Position numbers and translations under genes: made by a program. Under the pieces are notes generated by a model. That model ran no database searches, had not been told where the DNA came from, and saw only the letters and a list, made by a program, of their open reading frames with translations. A DNA stretch of 64,000 nucleotides from Juglans regia (Eukaryota > Streptophyta > Magnoliopsida > Fagales > Juglandaceae), in NCBI RefSeq assembly GCF_001411555.2, contig NC_049916.1, positions 10,009,945-10,073,944 of the forward strand, read 5' to 3'. Below, piece after piece: positions 44,479 to 56,856 of this stretch; positions within the stretch are counted from its first letter, which is position 1; each line of letters begins with the position of its first letter.

Positions 44479-45689
44479 TAAGTTAATAAAACATAAATTG
44501 TAATACTATAGTATAATAACATATAATTAGATACTAGTAAATTAGTATTTATTAATAACCAATACCAACAATTATAAAAACCATAAATAAAAAAAACTTG
44601 TGGCTAAAATAAAAATAAAAATAAAATTTAGGGTTTAAAAAAATAAGGTTTAATTTTAGGGGGGGAAATTGGATTTAGAAGCCCAAAACTGCAGTAGTAC
44701 AACCCAAAACACTCAACTCATCCCACATTCAAGCAAAATAACGTCATTTTTAGAGGAAAATAGCTAGAGGAAAAACGACACCGTTTTGATTAGGGTTTCT
44801 ATGTTTCTACCCCCCAAGCCCATCCTCAGTTTCCAATTTTTACTCTCTCTAAAGTTTCTAAATTCTAAGAAACCCTAAGTCCTTCTGCTTGAGTTGCCTT
44901 TACCCACCCAACCTATCGCCTCTCTTTGTTCTACTGCTGTGCGACCTCACTCACTCTCAGACCTGTCGTGAGTCGCGACCTCACTCACTCTCAACTCCTA
45001 GTGCCACAACCAATCGTTGTCAATTCCATCACCAATTTACAGTAAGTGCCTCTTCTGTTCATAGCCGTAATTGATTTTTGGTTCATCACCTTAGCCTCTT
45101 CTGTTGATTTTTGGTCTACTTATTTCCAGATTTTCCGTCTGCTTGCTTCCTTTTCTTGGTTCACCATAATAAATCCCTCTATTGCCCCTCGCTATGTTTG
45201 ATTTTTTGCTGGTTGTGATGCTAAAGAAAATCCCAAACTCGATTCCATTTTGACAAGGAGTTAAAGTCGGATTGGAGCCTACACAAGGTAGAGTTAGAGG
45301 TCATATTTGAATTCTAACAAAGTCGAAGTCAGATTCAGGAGATTCTGACTCCAACTAGATCGATGCTCACCCATACGTGACACTATATTGAAGGTAAAAA
45401 TGAGTGGCATAAATTATGGAGCATAGGAATATTACTCTTTTTAATCATTATTCCATTTGTTATTTAGGGTGGCGGTGCAATTAGCTGGAGGTCAATCCAA
45501 CCATTGACCATCATAATACAACCAATTAAAGATTGTCGGAATTTGGACGGAGCTTCAACAATCAAATGCTGGTGGTGGCTTGATCCCAACTGCTAGTTGT
45601 AGGTGGTGGCCGGATATCCACCCATTATTTTCAAACTTTAATTCTAATTATTTTAATTTTTAATATATATCTTTTAGTGTGTGAATATA
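44479..45689. other. Intergenic stretch upstream of RBR, with one arm of a direct repeat
   Basis: 44479-44640 is AT-rich host sequence continuing the LINE-E target. 44800-45100 has moderate GC and contains CGACCTCACTCACTCTCA twice (about 44941 and 44978). 45095-45375 is repeated, diverged, at 46512-46755. No complete gene is supported. Confidence 0.45.
45095..45375. repeat. Left arm of a dispersed direct repeat upstream of RBR
   Basis: It shares with 46512-46755, in the same order, GTTGATTTTTGGTCT, then CTGCTTGCTTC/CTACTTGCTTC, then a TTGGTTCAC block, ATGTTTG followed by tttttggctggttgtga-like sequence, and GATTCC.TTTTGA. The arms are about 1.1 kb apart and enclose the Mutator-type MITE. They could be remnants of short LTRs or of a segmental duplication. 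Confidence 0.6.
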
Positions 45690-46056
45690 GAATAATGCTA
45701 GAGCCACCGCTGGGGCTCCCGCTGGGCTCTAGCATGTGTTTTATGTGTTTTTTTAGTTTTTTTTTTCATATAAATTTTTTAATAAATTTAAAAAAATAAA
45801 AAAAACTCACAACATCATTAAAAATATTTTTATATTTTTTATTTTACTTCATGATTAAGAAAGTATTTTTTAATGATTTTTTTTTTACTTTCTAATTAAG
45901 GAAGTATTTTTTAATGATGTCCTAAATTTATTTTATTTTTTTAAAATATTTAAAAGTGTTAAAAAAATTTATGTAAAAAATAACTTAAAAAAAGACACAT
46001 GAAAAAACACATACTAGAGCCGACGTTAGTCCCAAGCGGTGGTTCTAGCATTGTTC
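45690..46056. mobile_element. Mutator-like MITE with 9-bp target-site duplication
   Basis: This 367-bp element has inverted ends of about 50 bp: GAATAATGCTAGAGCCACCG at the left, and GAACAATGCTAGAACCACCG inward from the right. GTGAATATA flanks it exactly at 45681-45689 and 46057-46065. A 9-bp duplication is typical of Mutator-like elements. The core is poly-T and poly-A rich and can fold. It contains no gene. Confidence 0.9.
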
Positions 46057-46065
46057 GTGAATATA

Positions 46066-47033
46066 TGAATTTGATCTTTTATTAAAAAAATGAGATATTA
46101 TGTTTTTATTGGAGGGGATAAAAGTCCGCTTTACACCGCAAGGAATGAAATTAAATTCTTATAAAATTTATTTTATATTTCTATATTTATTTTATATGAG
46201 TTTATTTTACGATCAATGTTATAGCTACAAAGAGATTATATAAAATTAATTTCATAAATTTACATAGTTTCATATGATCTGTCAGATTTGTTTTACAATA
46301 AAAGTAATTTTACAATCTGATGAACTACATCAAGTTATATCAGTTTCTAAAATTATTTTTATGTAATCTTTTTTTGAATAGAGTATTTTTCTCATTCTAA
46401 TAACTAAGAGCATTCTCAACGACTTAGTCATTTGTCCTCACAAGCAAAAATTTAGCTAATTTGAGGTAAAAATATCAGCATTAGATTAGCCATATGCCAA
46501 AAGCACCATCGTAGTTGATTTTTGGTCTGCTTATTTCTAGATTTGGCGTCTACTTGCTTCTAGACTTTTGGTTCACTACAATCTTCACTGTCACTCACCC
46601 TCTCACCATGTTTGGTTTTTGGCTAGTTGTGAAGTTAAAAAAAAGTATAAATTTGATTCCGTTTTGATAAGTTAGAATTGGATCGAAGCCTATACAAATC
46701 AGAGTTAGAGTTGAATCCGATTCCGACTTCAACTAAGTCGGTGTTCAACCTATCTAAACACAATACAATATATCGATAGATGCTATACAGTGCATATGCT
46801 CTCGCCAAATCGTCACGCTTTCCAAAACCCAACACAAAACGACAGATGCCAGCCGAATAAAGACACCAACCCGGTAGGCCCATGCTTACACACGTGTGGG
46901 CTGTGTTACCGAAAAAGCCACGTCTTTCCGTTAGTCACCGTTATCCGGTCCGTTATGTTAGGCTCCGAAATGGCCAAATCCCAATCAAATCTCTTCGTGA
47001 CTACGTCTCGGCGAATCCAGTTAGGATGGGAAA
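46066..47033 (+). promoter_or_regulatory. Distal promoter and upstream region of RBR
   Basis: The right arm of the direct repeat (46512-46755) lies here, then about 280 bp of unique, moderately GC-rich sequence (46780-47033) next to the E2F site. I see no clear TATA box in the proximal part, which is common for cell-cycle genes. Confidence 0.45.
46512..46755. repeat. Right arm of the dispersed direct repeat upstream of RBR
   Basis: Diverged copy of 45095-45375, same orientation, including GTTGATTTTTGGTCTGCTTA and TTTGATTCCGTTTTGATAAG. Confidence 0.6.
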
Positions 47034-47043
47034 TTTTGGCGGG
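47034..47043 (+). promoter_or_regulatory. E2F-type binding site in the RBR promoter
   Basis: TTTTGGCGGG contains TTTGGCGG, which matches the plant E2F consensus TTTSSCGS. It lies about 370 bp before the RBR start codon. RBR genes of other plants are known E2F targets, so a feedback loop is plausible. Confidence 0.65.
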
Positions 47044-47104
47044 CATTTTGCCCACACGGAGGAAGGAACCCTAGTAGAAGAGTAAACTCTGAGAATTGGG
47101 AAAG

Positions 47105-47131
47105 GTAGAAAGAGAGGGAGAGAGAGAGGGG
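47105..47131 (+). repeat. GA-rich microsatellite in the probable RBR 5' UTR
   Basis: A purine tract of gagaga and aaagaga words. Such tracts are common in plant 5' UTRs and core promoters. Confidence 0.6.
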
Positions 47132-47406
47132 AAAATAGAGTTCAGAGCTCAAAAACCTCTGCGATTATAACTCGATCTTAGCAAAAACTGCTGTCGTTCT
47201 CATATTTCTTCACCCGATCTGTAAATTTGGTGGGGGAGGTAAAAATCGTGAACCTTTTGTGAATTTGGTATGCTTGAGTTCAAGGTTTTTTGGCTCGCAC
47301 TTGTGGCTTTTCAGATTGATTTGAGAAAACTTGGAAATCTAAAGTATGCATTAATTGGAAACTGAAGATAGTATCATTGACTTAGATTGGATCGGCTAGG
47401 GTTTGG

Positions 47407-50400
47407 ATGACTCGAGCTGCATTAGAGAAGACGGAGGACGCTAAACCTTTGGATGCAACATCCAGCATCTCGCGTACCTGTAGCTGCAATATGGACCGTC
47501 CCGAAGCTCGATTCACAAACTTCTGCGAGGTTTGTTTTTGTTTTTTTCTCTTTCTTGATTACTTGTACCCTTTTTTTCTGTACATTATCACTTCATTTTG
47601 CTGTTTACTTTTGTTATAAGTTTTAATATGCATTTTGATTTGTATTTCTGTTTTATTTTTTAAATTTTGGTTTTCTGTGAATTATATATGGGTTTTGGTG
47701 ACAGATGGGACTGTCATTGGATGAGAACACTTGTACGATAGCTATGAAGCTGTTTAAAGAAACCAAGCACCTTCTATTGGCGAATAGTTCTGCTATTGGA
47801 AATGGGACGGTACGTTTTGTTGTTCTCATTTTTCCTTTTCATGAGAAAAGGTTGTTATGTGGCACTAACTGAATTGTGTTTGTATGTGCCAGCCTGATGA
47901 AGCAGAAAGGTTTTGGTTTGCATTTGTTTTATATGCTGTGAAAAGGCTAAGCGTGAATAATGGAGATAGCGAGCAACAAGGTTGTGATGATAATGGCTTT
48001 ACCTTATGCCAGATACTAAGAGTTGCAAAGCTGACGTACGTTTTTAGCCGTTCAGTTTTCCCTTTTTGGTGATTATTTACTTTCTTTGATTCTAGTCGTC
48101 CTGTCCTGTGTTTCGTAGCATTGTGGACTTCTTCAGGGAGCTTCCACATTTTGTTGTAAAGGCTGGTCCCATTTTGAGTAATTTATATGGTGAAGATTGG
48201 GAAAACAGACTTGAGGTATGGATGTGACAGAGCATTATGCTTTTATTTTAAGAGGGTAGTCGTAATATGTGTTCTGGACAGAGATGCAATTTATGGTTCT
48301 GCCTTCATTTTTTCCAATCAGGCGAAGGAGTTGCAGGCCAATTTTGCGCACTTGAATCTTCTTAGCAAGTGGGTTATCCTTTCTTCTGTATCTTTTTATC
48401 TTTAAACCATGTATATAGTCTGATGCATTGCCTCTTTCTCTTTTGTTGATTCAACTTTGCTGTCTTTTATCGCATCTAAGAAGCCTGAGACTAGGATGCA
48501 GTTAATCACAGATACTTCATGAAGCAGTTATGTTAGTTTAGTGTAATGTCAAGTCTTCTTAGTTTTATTTGTGTTTTGTGGTACTCATTGTGTGTTTGCT
48601 TGCTTAAGTGGTACTGATAAAAAATTGTTTGCTGAAGTGGTGATATAGGTAGTGATGGGAATTTCCATCTTTCCCATACATAACGTCTGTAAATTTTGTG
48701 AGTCAATATATCATTGAAAAACTCTGTTATTGTGTGTCATTGACTATTAAGATGAAACTCTCAGAAAATATGATGAAACTTTCTTCTAAGGCAATAGGTG
48801 ACTACTTTTTCAGTATTTCCTCTTTTGACTAATTTTCTAGTTTATATGTAAATGACATCATTTTCTCATATATTAATGATACAAGGCACTATGGACGCGC
48901 CTACCGGGATTTCTTCTTGACAAGTGATGCAAATGTTGATAAGCAGTCATCTGTTGCTAGTTCGTCTGGTTATGTCTCGGACTACCATCGTTTTGGATGG
49001 TTGCTGTTTTTGGCACTTCGTGTACATGTGTTCAGCCGTTGTAAGGACTTGGTGACTTGCACAAATGGTTTGGTTTCTGTATTGGTGAGTTACATTGCTG
49101 CATTACATAATTTCATTGATTAATAAATCCCAGAATGGTGGTCTGGTTATGGGCATAACATATGCTTTTCAAATTTTCTTTTCGAATGTGTAAAAATGGT
49201 TGTTGCATTAAGTTAGAATTCCGAGAATTATCTGAAAAACAGAAAAGTTAAACATTTTAAATAGCATCAAAGCAAAATCAGTCTCTGTGTAACTCTTGTT
49301 AGATTTACTAACGGCGAGTTTGCCATGTGGCATTAATGCTTTGTGTCAACCAATCAGAATTGACACGACACCACATCAGCCACATTAATAAAAAAAAACA
49401 TAAAGGCCAAATCAGTCCTCAAGTTTTACCCGTTGGCAAAAAACTCCTGAGTTTCCAATTTTAGCATTTTAATCCTTGGGTTTTAAGCTTTTTGCAACAA
49501 ACTTCTTCCATCCAACTCTTGTTTATAACCACTAGACATAGTTTCCACATGGTATTGATGGCATGTGTTAGCCAAAATCCTAAACGTGGCACAAACAGCC
49601 ATGTCAGCCATCTTACTAAAAATAATAAACAATTTAACATACAATTTCAGAAATCCAGAAATTATTTAAAAAGTCAAAAATAATTTGAAAAAATTAAGAA
49701 AAATTTTTAAGTATCAAAAAACAAAAAATAATAATCAAGACCCTACTCCTGCATGTGGAAGAGGCCGTGGGGAGGTTTGTTGGTTTGACCCACCCAAGAG
49801 GTGGCCCAATCAGAGTCATCTCAGTGGTTGATCTAATCGAGCCACCTTTAATCCTTTATGGTCGCTCAGACCACCCAGAGTTGGTTAATATTTTTTTCAT
49901 TTTATCAATATATATACATGTTTTTGAGATTTTTTCATAGCATTTTTAAATTTTTTTGGCTTTAATTTTTTTTTTATATTTTTAAAATGTATTCATATTT
50001 TTAATAAGGTAGCTGACTTGGGCATTTTGTGCCACTTGTCGGGTTTTGATTGGTTGCCATGCGTCAACTGTGTCGTTATTCAATCTAATGAGGGAGTTGC
50101 ATGGAGAAAGTTAATTGCAAAAAGTATCAAACCCAAGGATTAAAACTCTAAAATTAGAAACCCAAGGAGTTTTTTGCAAACGCTTGCAAACCCAGAGATG
50201 ATTTTGCCTTGAACTCTTTGATAATATTCTTTCAGCCAAGTTGTTTCCCTTGTTCATTTAGAAGATTGGTTGTTGTCAAGAGAAGAATTTATTGAAATCT
50301 TGCTGACTGGCAAAAAACAATTTCAATTGCAATATTATCGTACTGATTATTGAAATCTGTGACAGGCTATTTTAATTATTCATGTTCCTGTTCGCTTCAG

Positions 50401-53400
50401 AAACTTCAATATCAATGATTCTCAACGCTTCGGTAATTTTTTTCTGCTCTTTTGGTAGATTTTATATGATAGTTTCTCTTTTTTGGGGAAGTGAGCCCCC
50501 CCCTCCTCTCCCCCCTTTCCCCTCACATTATTCATGGCTATATGATCCCATCTTTTCTTAACTTTTTGGAAAGGCATCGGAATTTGGCATTCTTAATTGG
50601 TGCTGATTACTAATTTCTGGTTCAGTTAAGAAAGACGGGAAAGGTGTGGACATCGTTTCATCACTGTGCAACATTTTTTACACCTCAGAAGATGAGTTGA
50701 GGAAAACAATGGAAAAGGCCAATAATATAATAGCAGATATTTTGAAGAAAACACCATTTCCAGCATCTGAGTGTAATAGTGAGAACATGGAGAACATTGA
50801 TACAGGTTATTGAAAATTTCCTTACAGATATATATATTATATGGGTACTGATTATAATATATGGTATTAGCTTCATTTATTGATGTTCCTGAAATTTCAA
50901 TACTCATGTAGATGGTTTAACATATTTTGAGGACCTACTGGAGGACTCGTCCTTGACATCGAGTTTAGGTATTTTGGAAAAGGATTATGATGATGCAATT
51001 CGTAGGAAGGGGGAACTGGATGAGAGGGTGTTCATTAATGTTGAGGACAGCATACTTGTTTCAGGGAGCTTGTCTGGAGGTGCTGTGAACATAAGTGGTG
51101 TCAAGGTATGTTTTCAGTGAACAAGCTACATTGCTTTTGAAGTCGGTGTAGTTGTGCAAATACTTGTCATTATTTCTTGTGTAGAAGAATAATAGTTCAT
51201 TGTGATATTTTTCTTTTTTAACAGAGAAAATTTGATGCGATAGCCTCTCCAGCTAAGACAGTTACAAGTCCACTCTCTCCCCAGTGCTCTCCTGGACCTC
51301 ATGCAAATGGTGTTCATGGTGGTTCTAATTTCAAGGTGGCTGCTACACCGGTAAGCACAGCAATGACAACTGCAAAGTGGCTTCGGACTGTCATCTCTCC
51401 ACTTCCATCAAAACCATCTGCAGAGCTGCGGCATTTCCTGTCATCATGTGATCGGGATGTTACTGATGATGTAGTACGCAGGGCACATATAATATTGCAG
51501 GCTATATTTCCAAATGGTGGTCTTGGGGAGCGTTGTGCGACTGGAAATCTGCAAAGCACAAACCTCATGGACAACATCTGGGCAGAACAACGGAATCTTG
51601 AAGCACAGAAGTTATATTATAGAGTATTGGAAGCAATGTGTAGAGCAGAGGCCCAAATATTGCATGCAACCAATTTGACCTCTTTGTTAACTAATGAGAG
51701 GTTCCATAGATGTATGCTTGCCTGTTCTGCTGAACTAGTTCTGGCAACACATAAGACTGTCACAATGTTGTTTCCTGCCGTGTTGGAGAGGACCGGCATT
51801 ACAGCTTTTGATCTTAGCAAGGTCATAGAGAGTTTTATTAGACATGAGGAATCCCTCCCGAGAGAACTGAGGCGTCATCTGAATTCATTGGAAGAACGAC
51901 TTTTGGAGAGCATGGTATGGGAAAAGGGTTCCTCAATGTATAATTCTTTGATAGTGGCAAGACCTAGTCTCTCTGCTGAAATAAATCGACTTGGGTTATT
52001 GGCGGAACCAATGCCATCTTTAGATGCAATTGCCATGCATCATAATTTTTCTTGTGGAGGGGTTCCACCCATGCCATCTTTGCAGAAACATGAGACTTTA
52101 CCAGGTAATGGTTTATTGACTTGTGTCTAAAATTTTTCTCATTGACCACTCAAAATTACATATTTCATTACATGCATAAGTTCTCAGACAGAGAAAAAAT
52201 GTACTGAATGGATTGTTAAATCCGTGGTAACTCATTATGGAGTGAGCAAAGTAGTTGTTGCAGATATAGGTTTTAAGCTCCTGGTTGCTGTCCATAAGTA
52301 TATACACTTACTACAAAGCTAAGACAGATAGGGACATGTACAGAACTGGTTGGAATAGCTTTATTTTGTTAAAATAAACTGTGATTTCGATTTCAAGTGA
52401 TATATCTACTCTGATACTGTTATTCAGGTCAGCATGGGGATATCAGATCTCCAAAGAGACTGTGCATGGATTATCGAAGTGTATTAGTAGAGAGGAAGTC
52501 ATTTACATCCCCAGTCAAGGATCGCCTCCTGAGCAACCTTAAATCAAAGCTACCACCGCCCGCTTTGCAGTCTGCATTTGCTAGGTACTATTTGATGTAG
52601 ATGTTGTCTTGGAAGGCAGGGAGTGATGAATCTAATTATTTGCTTCATTTTATTGCTATAGCCATTCTTTAACATGGGCTTCTACTTGGGATATCCATGT
52701 GTGCAGTCCAACACGGCCAAATCCAGGTGGTGGAGGGGAGACGTGTGCAGAAACTGGAATTAGTATATTCTTTGGCAAGGTACGGCACACTTATAAGGAA
52801 TCACTTCTACTCAAGAGTCCAAGAGAACCTGCCTGTTGCATGTATAATGGATATACATATCCATGGTTTTCTTTTTTCAGAGCTGTTCAATTTGAAGCTT
52901 TTGTGTGTTATGATGGTAAATCTTCCTGTAGATGACATGTAGATCAAACTGTTGTGGTCATTGGTTTGGTTTGATGACTTGTCAAAAAATATTGTTTGGT
53001 TCGATGAGGACATTGGAGACCACTCTTAATGCACAGATGTGTTCTGTAACGCTTTTTTTTTTTCCATGTTTATGGTACTGTATCTGTGTTTGAAAGTCCT
53101 ATTTTTATAAGTAACTAACAAAGTAAATGGTAAACATATGCTCATGTCATGGTTTGTATTTGTAGTCTGTTTATTGTCTGACCTTACCTTCCAGATTTAG
53201 TTAGGATTCAATTCCTTTCTTTCACTTTGCCTTTATAGTTGCACTAACAATTACATTTGTGTACTTTTGCTTTCTAGATAACTAAGTTGGCAGCGGTCAG
53301 AATCAATGGTATGGTTGAAAGGCTGCAACTATCTCAACAGATCAGGGAGAATGTGTATTGTCTTTTTCAGCAAATATTAAGTCAGCGGACGCCACTATTT

Positions 53401-54103
53401 TTTAACCGCCACATTGACCAAATCGTACTTTGTTGTTTTTATGGAGTTGCAAAGGTTTGCTATAATTAATTGAGTGTCTTTGGTCTCCCATTTAATCTTA
53501 TTCCTTTTTTCTCAGTCTTGCCATGTTTCGAACTGCAGATATCTCAACTTACCCTGACCTTTAAGGAAATTATTCACAACTACAGGAAGCAACCACAATG
53601 TAAACCACAAGTTTTCCGCAGTGTGTTTGTGGATTGGTCATCTGCCCGGCGCAATGGGGTATGCCGACATAATCTCTAACTGTCAGTTTTATGCATGAGG
53701 TTTAACCCTCTAAATGGTTTGGAAACAGAGAATGTCACAGGAACATGTTGATATCATTACATTTTACAATGAAATATTTATTCCGGCTGTGAAGCCTCTG
53801 TTGGTTGAGCTTGGCCCTGCTGGAACAACTACAAAAACTAACCGAGTTCCTGAAGTCAACAATAATACTGATGGTATGCTTTTGTTACAAATTTATATAT
53901 AATTATCATGCTCATTCTATTTGGTGTCAATTGTAATTGGAATCCTGCTAACAATTGCCTGATATGCTTTTGTATTTCCTGGCTGATAAGCTCAATGTCC
54001 TGCATCTCCTAAAATATCTCCTTTTCCAAGTCTCCCTGATATGTCCCCAAAGAAAGTATCAGCAGCACATAATGTATACGTCTCTCCATTGCGATCATCA
54101 AAG
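47407..54103 (+). CDS. RBR: Retinoblastoma-related protein (RBR), exons 1-16; last exons not in window
   Basis: RBR binds E2F/DP in the nucleus and restrains S-phase entry; cyclin-dependent kinases inactivate it. Exons: 47407-47529, 47705-47809, 47893-48035, 48119-48215, 48322-48368, 48886-49084, 50366-50432, 50626-50805, 50912-51105, 51225-52104, 52428-52584, 52707-52779, 53278-53454, 53539-53658, 53729-53873, 53991-54103. All have GT-AG introns and join in frame, giving 940 codons without a stop. The N-terminal domain is in exons 2-9. Pocket A is in exon 10, near residues 426-625 ([17 protein letters not shown] onward). Pocket B, which holds the LxCxE cleft, starts near residue 731 ([17 protein letters not shown]) and runs through exon 15. 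Exon 16 carries [20 protein letters not shown]. Known RBRs have about 1,010 residues, so 70-80 C-terminal residues are missing. The first Met fits family N-termini only loosely; a 5'-UTR intron is possible. Confidence 0.96.
49266..50210. mobile_element. Long-TIR foldback element in RBR intron 6
   Basis: The left part (from AAAGCAAAATCAG at 49270) and the right part (to CTGATTTTGCC-like sequence near 50208) are inverted copies of about 250 bp. They share GCAAAAAACTCC, TTTTAATCCTTGGGTTT and TGGCACAAA blocks. The centre (49740-49870) is GC-richer and unrelated. The left arm has an extra inner copy of the end, so its structure is compound. It looks like a Mutator-type or foldback MITE. No target-site duplication could be fixed. 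It makes intron 6 the longest complete intron of the gene (1,281 bp). Confidence 0.7.
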
Positions 54104-54534
54104 GTACTTGTATGTTTCTTTAGCGTTCATATTTTCTTTGCTCCTCTCTTCTTTTTCAAATCAGTCGACCTCACATACTTACAATCCTACTTGATCAGAG
54201 GACAAATGACTTCACATCTTCATGTGCTATATAAAGTTATATGAGATATTTGGTGCATGTTTTCCATTTGAGTTATGTTATATACTACACTCCCCCACTC
54301 CCATCATTTTGCGTTGATGTGCCATTGTCTATCAACCCTTGAGTTAGCTAGCTCTTATTTTAAAAGAAAAAAAAATCCAAGGGTTGATGGACAATGTCAT
54401 GTCATAAGACCGAGTGGAAGTAGGATGAAAGTATATAATGCAAGTCCCATTCTTGATTTGTTGGAACCTTGAATTCCCACCTCCCCGTAAAGGTGACTTT
54501 GATGATTCAATTTTGCTCTGAGAGCTCATACCAA

Positions 54535-55722
54535 TTTTTTTTTTTTTTTAAATTTTTTATTATGGGGAAGACAAACTTCTTTTTAAACTGCCAAAATAGC
54601 ATTACAATGAAAATCAGTCCATAGGACTTGTTGAACACAGCTGGGAACAGAATCCCACCATACATTAATTGTAGAAACATTTCTTGAAAATCTTGCTAGC
54701 TTGTGTGCAGCTTGATTGGCTTCTCTATAGATATGAACGATAGAGCAGCTTTGAAATCTACTCTTGAGCTGTTGAATATCTGAAATTACATTTCCATAAC
54801 TGGAATTCGAAGTATGAGGACTGGTTATTTCTTGTACTAGTAACAATGAGTATATTTCTATGCATAAAGATTGTAGGCCAAGAGGAATGCAGAATTGAAG
54901 ACCTCTCAGTATTGTTAGTAGCTCAATCTCCAAAGGCTCCATGATAGCAGCTTCTTTCTTACTCACTGCCATTAAAACTTTCCCTTCCTAGTCTCTTACA
55001 CTAAGTCTAACCCCTGCTCTGCCCTCATCATGAAAAACAACCACATCTACATTAAGTTTTATCATTCCTTGTGGAGGTAACTGCCATTGAGATATCTTCT
55101 TGAAACTGCTTTGATCAATACCTTTGACTGCTTTGTAAGACATGCATTGAAAGGGCATTATCAATGACCTCCTTAGGAGTGATCTGTTTCTCTTCAAAGA
55201 CCCATTAATTTCTTCTGTACTAGCATGCCCACGCTATCATGAATAACTTCTCCAACTCATCTTTATTGCAAGTGTCTTGTATTCTAGAAATCCACTCCCT
55301 AAAATCACCATTTGGACCTTCTGTATGGACCTGAGGAAATTGCCAACTCCACATTGTTGTAAGCAAATTACTTTTTGCACATCCCACCAACCTGTATTAT
55401 GATCTATCAGCTCTTCCACCTTCTGTTCATTCCCTCTAGTAACCTCCCCCATTTATTGCAAGTGTTTAAAACTAGGGATCCAATAGTCTTCCCATAGAAA
55501 CAGTCCTCCCATTACCAACTCTCCACTTGCAAGCCTGAAGAAACTTGTCTTTTACTCTCCATATGCCCCTCCATACATAAGATGGGTTTTGTCTAAGGCT
55601 TGAAGATTGAAAATTGGTTTTAGGGAAATATCTAGCCTTGAACATTCTATGAAGGCTTTCCTCATTTTGCATTATTCGCCATCCTTGTTTTGCAAGTAAA
55701 ACATCATTAAAAAGTCTCAAAT
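54535..55722 (-). mobile_element. LINE-A, 3' segment: zinc-binding and RNase H domains
   Basis: The poly-A tail appears as poly-T at 54535-54549. RNase H (54583-55075) is recognisable by GMIKLNVDVVVF (the Asp block), E-P-L-E-I-E and IYREANQAAHKLARF. Farther upstream (55472-55722) are DVLLAKQGWRIMQNEESL, RYFPKTNF and SYVWRGIW. Frameshifts separate the pieces. The segment is cut at 55722 by LINE-B and continues at 61768. Confidence 0.8.
55709..55722. repeat. Left target-site duplication of LINE-B
   Basis: AAAAAGTCTCAAAT, identical to 61754-61767. It shows that LINE-B inserted into LINE-A. Confidence 0.8.
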
Positions 55723-56511
55723 TTTGGAAGGATGCTTGGTGTGGTAACAGTGCTCTCCAAGATTTGTTTCCTATACTTTTCCTGATAGCAAGTGCCAAAG
55801 ATGCCACAGTGGTGGAGGTTATGGAAATCTTAGGAGGGGGTATTCACTGGAATATTAATTTCAACCGGGCGGCATAGGATTGGGAGATGGAGATTTTTGC
55901 AGTTTTTTATAGTTCCCTGTATTCTTGTCGTCCAAATATCCAATATGAAGATGGTCTGTGGTGGATTCCTGCAGGGAGAGGGGTTTTCACTGTTCGTTCC
56001 TTTTATAAGGTCCTTACACGTGCCGGAGATACAGTTTCCCTGGAAAAGGCTCTGGCGACACAAGACTCCTCCCAAAGCTTCTTTCTTTGTGTGGACAGCG
56101 TCATTAGGCAAGATCCTTACTACAGATAATCTAAGAAAGAGGATAATCATTGCAGACTGGTGTTGTATGTATAAACGAGGGGGTGAGTCGGTGAACCATC
56201 TACTTTTGCCTTGTGAGGTAGCCATGACTCTCTGGAATGAGGTGTTTAAAATGATGGATTTAGCATGGGTTATGCCGGAATCTGTGGTGGATATATTGGC
56301 GTGTTGGAGCTCTATCCGAGGTGGGCATTAGATCAAAGTGATTTGGAAGATGATTCCTATTTGTATTATGTGGTGCTTGTGGCAGTAGAGAAATGAGAGG
56401 ACGTTTGAAGACAAGGAGAGATCTATTGCGGAGCTAAAAGCTTTCTTTTTTAGGACTCTATGTACTTGGGCCATTGCTGTGGACTTTAATAGCATGGATC
56501 TTCATGATTTC
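55723..56511 (+). mobile_element. LINE-B, 5'-truncated LINE inside LINE-A (first segment)
   Basis: The plus strand starts abruptly inside an RT thumb region (FWKDAWCGNSALQDLFP), then has a frame with GLWWIPAGRGVFTVRSFYK and WTASLGKILTTDNLRKR, then GGESVNHLLLPC (zf-RVT). The sequence is related to LINE-C. It is interrupted at 56511 by the copia element and finishes at 61658-61753. Frameshifts occur near 55970-56090. Confidence 0.8.
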
Positions 56512-56819
56512 TGTAGAATTATAGAGAGATTTATGTTTAAGGATCTGTTAGCAATATTAGGGGCTAATATCTAGGAGATCTACAGCTAACAGATCAGTTT
56601 TTCTTATCCCATGATTTTAGGAGATTTGGTAGTCTGTTACCAAATGTGTAGATATAAGTTTCTTGTTTTATAGCTTTCAGTTTTAGGTAGTTCTGATTTC
56701 CTTTCTAGATTAGCTGTAAATATCCTTAAAATAGATGAGCATTATCATCTATATAAAGAGGGGCCTGTAACCTTATTTTCGATATAGTGGAATCTTACTC
56801 TTTCCTTCCACAAACAAGG
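56512..56819 (+). repeat. 5' LTR of the copia element
   Basis: 308 bp from TGTAGAATTATAG to CACAAACAAGG. A TATA-like CTATATAAAGAG is at about 56750-56761, suitable for transcription start in the LTR. Compared with the 3' LTR only the final base differs (G here, A there). Confidence 0.93.
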
Positions 56820-56831
56820 TGGTATCAGAGC
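56820..56831 (+). other. Primer-binding site of the copia element
   Basis: TGGTATCAGAGC, complementary to the 3' end of initiator tRNA-Met, immediately after the 5' LTR. Confidence 0.9.
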
Positions 56832-56856
56832 AATCTTTGAACCCTAATTCCCTCAT

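Noticed and set aside
44889..45074. 61-codon plus-strand frame upstream of RBR
   Set aside because: It lies in pyrimidine-rich repeated sequence, with no splice or homology support.
51314..51826. Minus-strand frames overlapping RBR exon 10
   Set aside because: They are shadows of the strongly conserved pocket-A exon on the opposite strand.
55472..55807. 111-codon minus-strand frame with LINE-like residues
   Set aside because: It crosses the LINE-B insertion point at 55722, so its N-terminal part is antisense LINE-B and only the rest is LINE-A; it is not a natural gene.
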